A stretch of 64,000 bases of DNA from an uncultured Methanobrevibacter sp. (GTDB lineage: Archaea > Methanobacteriota > Methanobacteria > Methanobacteriales > Methanobacteriaceae), in the NCBI RefSeq assembly GCF_900314695.1, contig NZ_OMWD01000013.1, positions 1-64,000 of the forward strand. Direction: 5' to 3'. The notes beneath the pieces are model-generated. The model made no database searches. It was given only the letters and a program-made list of their open reading frames with translations, and was not told where the DNA came from. Below are positions 9,054-17,784 of the stretch, one piece after another. The translations under genes were made by a program, and so were the position numbers. Position 1 is the stretch's first letter. Each line of letters starts with the position of its first letter.

Positions 9054-10179
9054 TTATATGATTGACGTTAAGGATTTTGTAAATTATTTAAAGGAAATTG
9101 ATATTGATTTTTTTTGTGGTGTTCCGGATTCACAATTGAGCTCTTTTTGTGATTATGTTGAGGAAAATGAAACTAACATCATTGCGGCCAATGAGGGCAA
9201 TGCCGTTGCAATAGCTTCAGGTTATCACCTCTCAACCAATAACTTTCCAGTGGTTTATCTTCAAAATTCCGGATTGGGAAATATCGTTAACCCTGTAACT
9301 TCACTTACTCATAAAAAGGTTTATTCCATTCCAATCGTTTATGTTATTGGTTGGAGAGGCCAGCCTGGTGTTCATGATGAGCCGCAGCATAAAAAACAGG
9401 GTGAAATCACTTTGGACTTGCTTGAACTTCTGGACATCTCATATGTTGTAATCGATAAGGATTCAACATTTGATGATTTGAAAAACACATTTCAAAATGA
9501 ATTTTTGGATAAGTTGGAAAATGGTGAAAGTGTTGCAGTTGTTGTATCAAAGGGTGCCTTTGAGAAGTACAAGATTCCAAAATCCAACAAGAACACTTTG
9601 ACAAGAGAAAAGGCAATTCAAACTGTCAGCGATTATTTAAATGATGATGACATGATTGTTTCAACAACTGGAAAGTCATCAAGGGAATTGTTTGAATATA
9701 GGGAAGCTAAAAACCAGGGTCACGGCAATGACTTTTTGACAGTCGGGTCCATGGGCCATTCATCAAGCATCGCTTTGGGAATTGCAATGAACAATCCTTC
9801 AAAAAGGATATTCTGCTTTGACGGTGATGGTGCAGTGCTGATGCATATGGGTGCATTGGCTTTAGTTGGCTCCAGATCTCCCGAAAATTTCTATCATGTC
9901 ATGTTTAACAATTCTGCCCATGAAAGTGTCGGGGGTCTTCCAACAATAATGGCGGACATTGATGTTGCTGAACTTGTAACCTCCTGCGGATATCAAAAAG
10001 TATTCAATGCAGGAAATCTTGAAGAGTTAAAGGATGTTTTGCCGAAATTCATAGAGTCAAAAGGTCCTGTATTTTTAAATGTTGATGTTGATATTTCATC
10101 AAGGGCCGATCTTGGACGTCCGACCACAACTCCGATTGAAAATAAGGATGATTTCATGAAAAAACTGCAAGGGGAATAA
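9046..10179 (+). CDS. ppd: Phosphonopyruvate decarboxylase (TPP-dependent)
   Basis: The 377-residue protein carries both thiamine diphosphate enzyme halves in short form. At the N-terminus are GVPDSQLSSF and the catalytic-glutamate motif AANEGNAVA (about residues 45-53), then GWRGQPGVHDEPQH. At the C-terminus are GSMGHSSSIALG and the TPP-binding GDG...NN pair (FDGDGAV near 258, FNNSAHESVGG near 286). This is the arrangement of phosphonopyruvate decarboxylase, which makes phosphonoacetaldehyde and CO2 and pulls the mutase reaction forward; sulfopyruvate decarboxylase is the main relative, but the PEP mutase next door settles the substrate. The start may instead be ATG 9058, which would remove four residues and has the GAGTGAT sequence upstream. 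Confidence 0.88.
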   Translation: MSDYMIDVKDFVNYLKEIDIDFFCGVPDSQLSSFCDYVEENETNIIAANEGNAVAIASGYHLSTNNFPVVYLQNSGLGNIVNPVTSLTHKKVYSIPIVYVIGWRGQPGVHDEPQHKKQGEITLDLLELLDISYVVIDKDSTFDDLKNTFQNEFLDKLENGESVAVVVSKGAFEKYKIPKSNKNTLTREKAIQTVSDYLNDDDMIVSTTGKSSRELFEYREAKNQGHGNDFLTVGSMGHSSSIALGIAMNNPSKRIFCFDGDGAVLMHMGALALVGSRSPENFYHVMFNNSAHESVGGLPTIMADIDVAELVTSCGYQKVFNAGNLEELKDVLPKFIESKGPVFLNVDVDISSRADLGRPTTTPIENKDDFMKKLQGE

Positions 10180-10181
10180 GT

Positions 10182-11261
10182 ATGGATTGGGTTTATAATG
10201 TGCCGATAAAATTTCACGAGTACAATTTGGATGAAATGAAAAAAAGACTTAAATGTTTTGAAGGTAACGTTTTGTTTATTGCATCTAAAAGGGTGATAAG
10301 CACTTTTGATTTTGATGTTGGCAATTTTCAGGTTTTGGATGAAAGCATTGCCAATCCCGATTTTCATCTGGTTGGAGATATTTTAAATAAAATCAAAAAA
10401 CCTGACTTGATTATTGCAGTTGGCGGCGGAAGTTCAATTGACCTTGCAAAGGCAATATCATCATTATATGAATACAAAGATTGTGATGTTTTGGATTTGA
10501 TTAAAAATAAGGATTATCTAGATAACTCCAATTCTATTCCGTTCATTGCAGTTCCAACAACTGCCGGGACAGGTTCTGAATGCACCAAATGGGCGACAAT
10601 ATGGGACTTTGACAATAATAAGAAATATTCCATCGATGCCGATTACTTGTATCCCAATGAGGCCTGGCTGGTTGCGGAACTGACATCTACAATGAATGAA
10701 AATTTGACCTTGGCAACAGGTCTTGATGCATTGGCTCATGCAATGGAGTCCTACTGGTCCCGTCCGTCCAATAAATACACAAGAGTTCTTGCAAGGGATT
10801 CAATTAGAATCATTAAAAAGTATCTGCCGTTGGTTTTAGGTGATTTGGATAATTTGGAATACCGTCAGGAAATGCTGATGGGATCCTTTTTTGCAGGTCT
10901 TGCATTTTCAAATACTCGTACAACCGCATGCCATTCCATTTCATATCCTTTGACCATGATGTTCGGCATCAGCCATGGGTTTGCTGCAGCAATAACATTA
11001 TTTGAAGTTTTAAAAAGAAACTGGGAGTATATTAAAGAAAAGGATTTGTTTTTGGATGCATGGGATGCCAATGATTTGGAAGATATTGAAAGATGGTTTA
11101 GTGAAGTTTCAAATGATTCTCTTAAACTGTCAAAATTTGGTGTTAAAAAAGAGGACATTCCCGATATTGTTAAATTGGCAACAACCGGTGGCAGGATGGA
11201 CAATAATCCTGTAGTGTTTGGTGAAGATGAAATCGAAGATATTTTAAATACTGTTTATTGA
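10182..11261 (+). CDS. Iron-containing alcohol dehydrogenase, probable phosphonoacetaldehyde reductase
   Basis: The 359-residue group III alcohol dehydrogenase has the NAD-binding AVGGGSSIDLAKA near residue 80, VPTTAGTGSE near 125, and metal ligands in TGLDALAHAMES (about 185-196), ACHSISYP and GISHGFAAA. It begins two bases after the decarboxylase gene, so the two are co-translated. In phosphonate clusters this family reduces phosphonoacetaldehyde to 2-hydroxyethylphosphonate. No aminotransferase gene is present, so the alternative product 2-aminoethylphosphonate is not supported here. It is the last gene of the operon; the next gene is 390 bases away. Confidence 0.82.
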   Translation: MDWVYNVPIKFHEYNLDEMKKRLKCFEGNVLFIASKRVISTFDFDVGNFQVLDESIANPDFHLVGDILNKIKKPDLIIAVGGGSSIDLAKAISSLYEYKDCDVLDLIKNKDYLDNSNSIPFIAVPTTAGTGSECTKWATIWDFDNNKKYSIDADYLYPNEAWLVAELTSTMNENLTLATGLDALAHAMESYWSRPSNKYTRVLARDSIRIIKKYLPLVLGDLDNLEYRQEMLMGSFFAGLAFSNTRTTACHSISYPLTMMFGISHGFAAAITLFEVLKRNWEYIKEKDLFLDAWDANDLEDIERWFSEVSNDSLKLSKFGVKKEDIPDIVKLATTGGRMDNNPVVFGEDEIEDILNTVY

Positions 11262-11651
11262 ATCTTATTGGCATTTGCATGATTATAAGGTAATTGGATT
11301 AGGCTAGGATTTGCAGTAATATTTATCAACTAACTTTTGGCATTGTGTAGGCTGCAGGCAATTGTCAGTATGTATGTAGTTTTGAAATATTTGTAATTCA
11401 TAATATACTTTTTACTAAATTGAATTGTCGATAAATTATTTTTATATTAAAGTTAAAAATAGCAAAATTATTGCTTGGTTTTTAAGGTAAATTGTGTGGA
11501 ATCATCTGTCCCGATGGCCGATTTTAGATGATGGCCTAAAATTCTTGTTTCAAAAGCATTTTTCCCAATATTTCCAACTCAAAGGGTCAATATTAATATT
11601 AAACTGAGTGCAATATATATTAATTAATGAACTATATTGGGGGGAAAAATT
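11262..11651. other. Intergenic region before adhesin-like gene
   Basis: There is no gene. The end contains an AT-rich promoter-like stretch (AATATATATTAATTAATG, about 11611-11628) and a strong purine ribosome binding site GGGGGGA (11639-11645) for the following TTG start. Confidence 0.4.
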
Positions 11652-13568
11652 TTGGCAAATAGGAAAATGATGATGTTTGTAATATTTTTCGTAGGTCTGC
11701 TGTTTGTTTCGGCTGTAGGGGCATCCGACAATTCCACAGTTGATGATGCAGTTTTAGAAAAAACAGATAATGACATTTATTTAAACGAAAACAATACTTT
11801 TAAAACATTTACAGATTTGGACTCAGCAGTAAATAACAAAAGCAATAGTGAAGTCTATTTAACTGATGACTACAGGTTTGACTCTGAAATTGATTCGAAA
11901 TTTAAAGACAGGGATTTAATAATTGGGCATGATGTAATCATATATGGAAATGGACATACGATAGATGGAAACTATCAAAACCCTACTTTGCGTAAATCGC
12001 TTTGTAAGGTGGTATTGTATGACATTAAATTCATCAACAGTAAATCTGCTTCAATTTATGATATAAAAGCTATAAATTGCACATTCATAAATTGTAAAGC
12101 GTCTGCAATGTGTTATGGAACTGCAATAAACTGCACATTCGTAAACAATACAAATGATTACTTTGGTGGTGCAATAAGTGATGGAAATGCAATTAACTGC
12201 ACATTCATAAACAACACTGCAGGTGATGGTGGAGGGGCAGTATTTAATGGAATTGCTACAAACTGCACGTTCATAAACAATTATGCGTGGTTTGGTGGCG
12301 CAGTTTCACTATACTCGGAGTATTACGACCCTTCAGATGAAGTTGCAGCCATAAACTGCACATTCATAGGCAATCGGGCAATCAATGGAGGGGCGGTGTA
12401 TAATGCTCGTGCCGTAAATTGCGAGTTTGTTGGAAACTATGCTGAATTGGGTGGTGCAATACTTAGAGGCAGTTCAATCAACTGCACATTCAAAGGCAAT
12501 AGCGCAAAATCAGGAGGTGCAATCGCAGACACTGGTGCAGCAAATTGCAATTTCACAAACAATACTGCAGATAATGGAGGAGCCAGTTTCAGGTCTGATA
12601 CGGATAATTGCAGTTTTACAAAAAACCACGCCTCCAAAAACGGTGGGGGATGCTATAATGGAACTGCAGAAAACTGTATTTTTAAAGACAATGTTGCAGA
12701 TGTGGAAGGAAATGATACTTACAATACACTCTACAAACCTTTTTTAAGCTGTGATAACTTCATGTCAGTTTATGGTTCAAATGACACAATGTCAATAAAT
12801 CTTACATCAGTCAGAGGTTTGGCCATTTATGATGCAAACGTTACAATTAGGGTATATAAAAACAAAACCTTAATAGGTACATATTATTGTCAAAGCGAAG
12901 CCCAATGGCATGTAACCCTGGATGCCGGAGACTATGTTGCAGTGCTGAGTGTTGAAAATCAATCCTATGATGTTGACAGCATCAATGTGACAATAAAAGT
13001 TAACAAAATAAAAAGCAAAATTACATCACAGGCGATATCAGCTGTTTTCAACCAGAACAAATGCCTGACTGTGAATTTGTTTGATGAATACGGAAACCCA
13101 ATTTCAAATGCCAACATAAGTATTGATTTGAACGGCAAAAAGACACTGCCAAGCAATTCTGAAGGCAAGGTAGAGTTATCTGTAATCAATCTTATTCCAA
13201 ATTCATATATTGCAAAAGTCACATTCTGCGGAAATCAAAACTATGTGGAATCGTCACTCAATGTCAAAGTCACAGTCAAAAAGGCAACACCTAAATTGAC
13301 AGCCAAAGCAAAAACATTTAAAAAATCATTAAAAACCAAAAAGTTTTCAGTCACTTTGAAAAATAACTTAAACAAAGTCATGAAAAATACAAAAGTTACT
13401 CTTAAAGTCAATAAGAAAACATTCACTGCTAAAACCACAGACAAGGGTGTTGCAACATTCAAAATAACCAAATTGACTAAAAAGGGAAAATATACTGCAA
13501 CCGTCAAATATGCTGGAAGCAAGTATTACAATGCAAAATCAGTGAATGTAAAAATTACTGTAAAATAG
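11652..13568 (+). CDS. Adhesin-like surface protein: signal peptide, beta-helix repeats, Ig-like domains
   Basis: TTG 11652, seven bases after GGGGGGA, gives a protein of about 638 residues starting LANRKMMMFVIFFVGLLFVS, a signal peptide with cleavage likely after SAVGA. Residues about 110-340 contain many imperfect copies of NCTFINNTA...GGA, a right-handed parallel beta-helix (pectate-lyase-like repeat). The last 270 residues are beta-sandwich domains; the final one is very lysine-rich (pI high) and resembles the Ig-like repeats of Methanobrevibacter adhesin-like proteins. The role is likely attachment to cells or polymers in the gut. There is no membrane anchor at the C-terminus; the basic domain may bind pseudomurein. 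It stands alone with its own terminator. Confidence 0.85.
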   Translation: MANRKMMMFVIFFVGLLFVSAVGASDNSTVDDAVLEKTDNDIYLNENNTFKTFTDLDSAVNNKSNSEVYLTDDYRFDSEIDSKFKDRDLIIGHDVIIYGNGHTIDGNYQNPTLRKSLCKVVLYDIKFINSKSASIYDIKAINCTFINCKASAMCYGTAINCTFVNNTNDYFGGAISDGNAINCTFINNTAGDGGGAVFNGIATNCTFINNYAWFGGAVSLYSEYYDPSDEVAAINCTFIGNRAINGGAVYNARAVNCEFVGNYAELGGAILRGSSINCTFKGNSAKSGGAIADTGAANCNFTNNTADNGGASFRSDTDNCSFTKNHASKNGGGCYNGTAENCIFKDNVADVEGNDTYNTLYKPFLSCDNFMSVYGSNDTMSINLTSVRGLAIYDANVTIRVYKNKTLIGTYYCQSEAQWHVTLDAGDYVAVLSVENQSYDVDSINVTIKVNKIKSKITSQAISAVFNQNKCLTVNLFDEYGNPISNANISIDLNGKKTLPSNSEGKVELSVINLIPNSYIAKVTFCGNQNYVESSLNVKVTVKKATPKLTAKAKTFKKSLKTKKFSVTLKNNLNKVMKNTKVTLKVNKKTFTAKTTDKGVATFKITKLTKKGKYTATVKYAGSKYYNAKSVNVKITVK

Positions 13569-13595
13569 ATGTTAATCACATCTATTCTTTTTTTA
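13566..13595 (+). terminator. Hairpin plus T-run terminator of the adhesin-like gene
   Basis: TAGATG (13566-13571) pairs with CATCTA (13579-13584) across a 7-nt loop and is followed at once by TTCTTTTTTTA. The stem includes the stop codon TAG. Confidence 0.6.
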
Positions 13596-13648
13596 TTTTA
13601 TTGGATAAATCCCAAGCAATTTAAAATGTTAAATCCATTAATTTCTAC

Positions 13649-14542
13649 CTAAATAATCTTTTGCCTAATCAAGAAATTGTATAGTGCACCAACACATCCT
13701 GATGCATTTTCAAAATGGCATTTTTCAATTGCAGGTTCACTTACGGCTTCATGGAATTTTATTGAATAGAAATCATGCACTCTGTCTTTTATCTCAGTTA
13801 TTAAAATGTCCTGCGCTGAAATTCCGCCGCCGATGCAGAACTTTTCTGCGTCCAATACGGACTGTATGGTTACGATTCCTGCTGCAATTGTTTCGGCATA
13901 ATCTCGAACCACTTTTTTGGCTGTTTTATCATCTTCCCTATACTTTTCAAAGAGTTCATGGCTGTCGATGGCATATTTTTTATCCTTATATGCATCGGTT
14001 AGATTTTTGTGGCCTCCGATTTTGCCGAACCTCTTTTTGTTATTGGGATTTTTAAAATCTGTAAGAATGCTTGAAAACTCCCCTGCAGTTTCACTGCTTC
14101 CCCGATATAGTGCTCCATTGATAATTATTCCGCCGGCTATTTCAGTACCAAGTCCTATGACCACTCCATTTTTCACATCAGACAGGTTTCCTTTCCAAAG
14201 TTCGGCCAGTGCTGCACATTTGCCGTCATTTTCAATCCACACTGGTTTTTTGTATTTCTCTTCCAATATGGTTTTTAAAGGCATGTTGCAAATCCAGTCA
14301 AATGTTGCTACCTTGTTAACTATTCCATGCTCAGCATTAATTTTGCCTGGAAAAGACAGTGCAATGCCAGCTATCTGATTTAAGTGGGGGAGGATAATTT
14401 CATCAAATGATTCAAATAACTTTTCTGCTTCTCTTCTGGTTTTGATTTCATTAATTTTAATTGTTTCGGCATTTTTATCGGTTAGTGTGTATTTTATGGC
14501 GGTTCCGCCGACATCAATTGCCAAATATTTTTCACGGCACAT
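13649..14542 (-). CDS. ROK family sugar kinase, copy 2
   Basis: This is a full-length second copy of the gene at 4481-5374: 297 residues, about 20 substitutions by my count, and all ATP and sugar-binding motifs kept (DVGGTAIK, ENDGKCAA, GLGTEIAGGI). Both copies lack the zinc motif and share GTEIAGG. Roughly 80-150 bp upstream are also conserved. The 9168-bp offset and same orientation make the pair long direct repeats flanking the phosphonate cluster. Several substitutions replace acidic or neutral residues with lysine or arginine (C3R, M/K, E/K, N/R), so the copies may differ in stability or substrate, but neither looks inactivated. Confidence 0.85.
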   Translation of the reverse strand: MCREKYLAIDVGGTAIKYTLTDKNAETIKINEIKTRREAEKLFESFDEIILPHLNQIAGIALSFPGKINAEHGIVNKVATFDWICNMPLKTILEEKYKKPVWIENDGKCAALAELWKGNLSDVKNGVVIGLGTEIAGGIIINGALYRGSSETAGEFSSILTDFKNPNNKKRFGKIGGHKNLTDAYKDKKYAIDSHELFEKYREDDKTAKKVVRDYAETIAAGIVTIQSVLDAEKFCIGGGISAQDILITEIKDRVHDFYSIKFHEAVSEPAIEKCHFENASGCVGALYNFLIRQKII

Positions 14543-14599
14543 AAATCAAATTCACTCCATTCGGGGGTTTGTTGTTAAATATTGATTTGTTTTTGATGA

Positions 14600-14629
14600 T
14601 ATAAAAGCTATCAAAGTTTGCTTTTTGAT
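14600..14629 (-). promoter_or_regulatory. Promoter and palindrome upstream of ROK copy 2
   Basis: On the minus strand the palindrome ATCAAA-(8)-TTTGAT (14629-14610) ends three bases before CTTTTATA (14607-14600), as in copy 1. Sequence around it has drifted (GGAGTT became GATGAT beside the TATA box) while palindrome and TATA are intact, which suggests selection on them. Confidence 0.45.
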
Positions 14630-14878
14630 GTTTCATTTCTTAGTGGGATTAACCAAATTGGTGGGGCTTGGCAAAATATGGAGTTTATGTCCTAAAATTT
14701 GCAGATGATGAGACTATAAAAAGCAATGGGGGCACGATGAATTGTTTTTTACAATCTTAACTAATTCAAATTTAACAGAAAGATAAATCAAAATTATGAC
14801 AATTTTTGACAGTGCCCTTTCGAACTCTATTCTCATCCAATTGATAATTAAATTAATTTCTTAATATTAAAGTTGGAT
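14630..14878. other. Spacer between ROK copy 2 and the defence-like island
   Basis: The first 60 bp still resemble the region upstream of ROK copy 1 (AAATTGGTGG, CTTGGCAAAAT). The rest shows no gene, repeat or RNA that I can recognise. It marks the right edge of the duplicated segment. Confidence 0.4.
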
Positions 14879-15502
14879 TTATTCTAAAATCATAAAATCG
14901 GCGATGAATGATCTATTATGTTCCCAATTTTTCAACTCAAAAATTTTTGAAGGGGGTGCTGGAACCCTTAAATTTTCTTCAATAGGATTTTCTTTTGTGA
15001 TATATGCGAATAAATATAATTCTAATTGATATAATCCACTTAATGAGGATAATACTGTTTTCTGATTAACTCTTTTATAATTTTCAAGTCCTTCTTTTTT
15101 ATCGGTTCTATGGTGTTTTCCTAGATTGTATTTTATCCACCATGTTAAATTTTTATTTTCAGACCATTCAAAATATGGTGAGGTTTCTATTCTGTTGTTG
15201 TATATGACTTTTTCTTGTGTAAATCTATTGCAATTCTCTTTTATAAACTTCATATAGTCCGGCATATCCCAATCTTTTGGATTTCCATCATATTCCTTAA
15301 ATAAAAGTAATTGTTTAAATACAACGTCGATTTCACTACAAATTGAGAATAATAATTCTAAATATTTTAAGGAAAATGTATTTTCATTGACTGAGTCAAT
15401 AGGGATTATTTTTTCTAGTTCTATAAATTCTTCTTCTAATGTTAAATAATATTTCCAATATTGGTTTAAAAAGTTATCAGCATCTAAATTCATTTTTATC
15501 AC
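14879..15502 (-). CDS. HEPN-like protein (YN-x-x-KHHR type), function unknown
   Basis: The 207-residue all-alpha protein has WWIKYNLGKHHR at 121-132, followed by a helix (SLSGLYQLELYLFAYI). This pattern, an aromatic pair plus YNxxKHxR before a long hydrophobic helix, is typical of a HEPN-like family seen in abortive-infection-type proteins. Canonical HEPN ribonucleases use Rx4-6H; here the order is KHHR, so nuclease activity is uncertain. It may start at residue 4 (ATG) instead of 1. It is divergent from the operon at 15.7 kb, with 160 bp between them. Being first in a stretch with three more HEPN-type proteins, a defence or toxin role is the best guess. Confidence 0.5.
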   Translation of the reverse strand: MIKMNLDADNFLNQYWKYYLTLEEEFIELEKIIPIDSVNENTFSLKYLELLFSICSEIDVVFKQLLLFKEYDGNPKDWDMPDYMKFIKENCNRFTQEKVIYNNRIETSPYFEWSENKNLTWWIKYNLGKHHRTDKKEGLENYKRVNQKTVLSSLSGLYQLELYLFAYITKENPIEENLRVPAPPSKIFELKNWEHNRSFIADFMILE

Positions 15503-15665
15503 TGGTTTTTATTTATATTAGTTATTAATATTTAATTCAGTGTTATGATTTAGTAATGTCAAATCAATATTGATTTTTGAATTTAGAAAATTATTTAAAT
15601 ACTTTAGATATAATTATTAAACATATATAATTTTTAATATTTATAAATCAAAAGGGAGTGAAAAA

Positions 15666-16247
15666 ATGTTTAATCTGGATAAAGTTTCAAAAAATTTGGA
15701 AAATTTTAATGATTATGAAAATATTGAAATTAATTTTTCAAAATCAATAGAGTTTAACCCAAAATTAGATTTTGAGATTAAAAAAGTTTATCATAGAACA
15801 TTAAATAATAATGCAAAATTTGTTTTGGGATGTTTTCATTTAAATATTTTTGATACTCTAGAGAGCATTGTCGGAAACACTAATGAATCTGATGATTTTA
15901 TTCTAGACTTGTCTGAATTCATTGCGAATTATTTTGATGATGCAAATTCAAATTTAAATATTAAAAATCTTAGAGATTTTAAAGAATTTTTATTTGATTT
16001 AAAATTAGCTAGCATTATTCTCAATACTGCCTTTGAAGAAAATGATATGGAATTAATTTATGAATCATTCTACCAACTTAAAAGCAGATTTGAGAAAAAC
16101 CATTTAATAAATAATTATAGTTTATTTAATAAATTGTCAACTGAATATGATATTTTTGATGTTGGTTATGAAATTCAAGATGATAAAAATGTTATTATGA
16201 TGGATAACTTTCCATTTAGTGTGGAGGATAGTGTAGGGGGTAAATAA
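15666..16247 (+). CDS. Unknown protein, first gene of nuclease operon
   Basis: The 193-residue acidic, mostly helical protein has no signal peptide, membrane span or motif that I recognise. It has a strong GGGAGTGA ribosome binding site 6 bases before the ATG and a TATA-like CATATATAATT near 15622. It overlaps the next gene by one base (TAATG), and the third gene overlaps the second by four, so the three are one translation-coupled unit. In such modules the first, acidic protein is often the inhibitor or sensor of the enzyme encoded last; that is inference only. Confidence 0.6.
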   Translation: MFNLDKVSKNLENFNDYENIEINFSKSIEFNPKLDFEIKKVYHRTLNNNAKFVLGCFHLNIFDTLESIVGNTNESDDFILDLSEFIANYFDDANSNLNIKNLRDFKEFLFDLKLASIILNTAFEENDMELIYESFYQLKSRFEKNHLINNYSLFNKLSTEYDIFDVGYEIQDDKNVIMMDNFPFSVEDSVGGK

Positions 16248-16615
16248 TGTCAGATTTTGAGATTGTTCTTAGTTTCACTGAGAAATTAAATATTTCTAAT
16301 TACATTGAACATGGTAAAAATCAGAATATACCTTTAAATGTTAGTTTTAGGGGATTTATAAGTGAAAATAATAACTTAAAAAATAGTATATTATTTAAAG
16401 TTTATTATGATATTGATTCACTTGAGTTTCCTATTTCATTAAATTGGGTTGGGGTTTTTGTCTTGCAATTTGATGATGAACCTAATGTTACTGTTGATGA
16501 TTTGTTTAAAAATGAAAGTATTCAAAATGAATTAGATTCTTTTATTCAATTATTATCTAGAAATTTGGCAGGTAATTTACCCTCTTTTTCAGAGATTATG
16601 GAGAATAGGAAATGA
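16247..16615 (+). CDS. Small beta-rich protein, possibly SecB-like
   Basis: The 122-residue protein has alternating short strands, then SLNWVGVFVLQF followed by a helix with SIQNELDSFIQLLSRNLAGN and P-x-F near the C-terminus. This order, a strand ending in GVF followed by a helix around LYPYxRxxIxxL in the family, resembles SecB-like chaperones, which in bacteria occur in toxin-antitoxin-chaperone systems. The match is loose and needs a profile search. It lies between an unknown acidic protein and a predicted nuclease in a coupled operon. Confidence 0.4.
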   Translation: MSDFEIVLSFTEKLNISNYIEHGKNQNIPLNVSFRGFISENNNLKNSILFKVYYDIDSLEFPISLNWVGVFVLQFDDEPNVTVDDLFKNESIQNELDSFIQLLSRNLAGNLPSFSEIMENRK

Positions 16616-17262
16616 ATATTTCATATGAACTTAATTTTAGTATGAAAAGATTTCATGATGATATAAACATTCAACAATTAGTTGGAATATGTTTAGATAA
16701 TTATCACACCACAATATTTGATGATATTGTGGGAGTCATGAATCTTCCAAAGGAAGCTGCATTTGATTTTTTAGATGAATTAGAAAATAGATATATGGGA
16801 ACTCCTAAATTTCAGTTATTTTCAACTTATAAATCAATTTTTTTAAATCTTTTTGTTAATCCTCAAATTAAAAATCTTAAAGGTGCCTTTTTAGAAGTTT
16901 TAGCATTTAAAATTTTAAAAAAATATTATAATCCTCATACTACCAGTACTGATTGTATAATTTGTATAAATGGTTGGTGTAGCAATTTAACCGTAGATAT
17001 TGCTATGGAATATGATTCTTCTGCATTATGTTGTGAATGTAAGGTTCCAACTTCAAAATTTGATTGGAATATTTTTAAGAATTTGTTAGATATAAAAATG
17101 CAATCTCAAAACTTTTTTGATGTTTATGCTATTACATTGGATTTAAAGGAACGTATGGATAGTAAAAAACAACGAATTGAGAATAGTGTTGAAGAATCTC
17201 GAGGAATCATTGATGATGTTTATTGTATCGCACGTGAAGATTTAGCAAATTTTAATATTTAA
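16612..17262 (+). CDS. Predicted PD-(D/E)XK nuclease
   Basis: The 216-residue protein has a helical N-terminal 85 residues that may be a winged-helix or interaction domain. The C-terminal part then shows the restriction-nuclease order: glutamate 95 in KGAFLEVLAF, aspartate 129 in LTVDIAMEY, and the ECK triad at 142-144 (CCECKVPTSKF), followed by a helix with glutamine (KMQSQNFFD). This is the E...D...ExK core of PD-(D/E)XK enzymes that cut DNA or RNA. Several cysteines (C115, C118, C123, C140, C141, C143) could hold a metal or be redox-sensitive. It is the last gene of a three-gene coupled operon in a defence-like island, with no methyltransferase next to it. Confidence 0.55.
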   Translation: MNISYELNFSMKRFHDDINIQQLVGICLDNYHTTIFDDIVGVMNLPKEAAFDFLDELENRYMGTPKFQLFSTYKSIFLNLFVNPQIKNLKGAFLEVLAFKILKKYYNPHTTSTDCIICINGWCSNLTVDIAMEYDSSALCCECKVPTSKFDWNIFKNLLDIKMQSQNFFDVYAITLDLKERMDSKKQRIENSVEESRGIIDDVYCIAREDLANFNI

Positions 17263-17784
17263 CCATTCAATAAAACAGTAGGTATAAACGGAATATTCTT
17301 ATTTTATTCATTATTTTTGATTTTAAATGTTTTTTCAGATTATGAATTCGTGTGATTTTAAGATTGAACTGTAATGTCGAGTTAAATATCTTTACGTATA
17401 TTACTTTTTATAATTTTTGAATTTAATTTGTTTTTACCAATCTCTGCATTGAGTTTGATGTTTACAGAAATTAATGTGTTATTCACTAATGTTTTTTGCC
17501 TGTATTATCTGATTTCCAAGGTAATTGTAGCTATTATTGTAATGTTTTGGAACTTCATTGCAAGACGTGTAATGTTTAATGGAAAGATTTCATGTAATTG
17601 ATTGGTTAATCTGTATGTTCCAGTTAGCACTATTCATTTTTATTTTGTAATTAATTAGATTAATGTATTGTTATAATTATATTTATTTTGTATTGTATTT
17701 GAATTAATTATTAAAAAAATCTCAGATTTATAATAGAAATTATGAGTTAAATTTATAATATGATGTAAGAAAATCATTGATATG
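17263..17784. other. AT-rich intergenic gap between convergent genes
   Basis: These 520 bp hold no open frame of note, no tRNA and no hairpin with a convincing T run. The genes on both sides end here. It may be decayed coding DNA, but I recognise no remnant. Confidence 0.4.

Noticed and set aside
11652..12720. Repeated DNA in the adhesin-like gene that could look like a CRISPR or satellite array
   Set aside because: The repeats are in frame and encode NCTF/NNTA beta-helix rungs of irregular length; they are coding repeats with no spacers.
17263..17784. tRNA or other small RNA gene in the long gap
   Set aside because: No GTTCRA-type T-loop with a matching acceptor stem was found on either strand; composition is plain AT-rich spacer.
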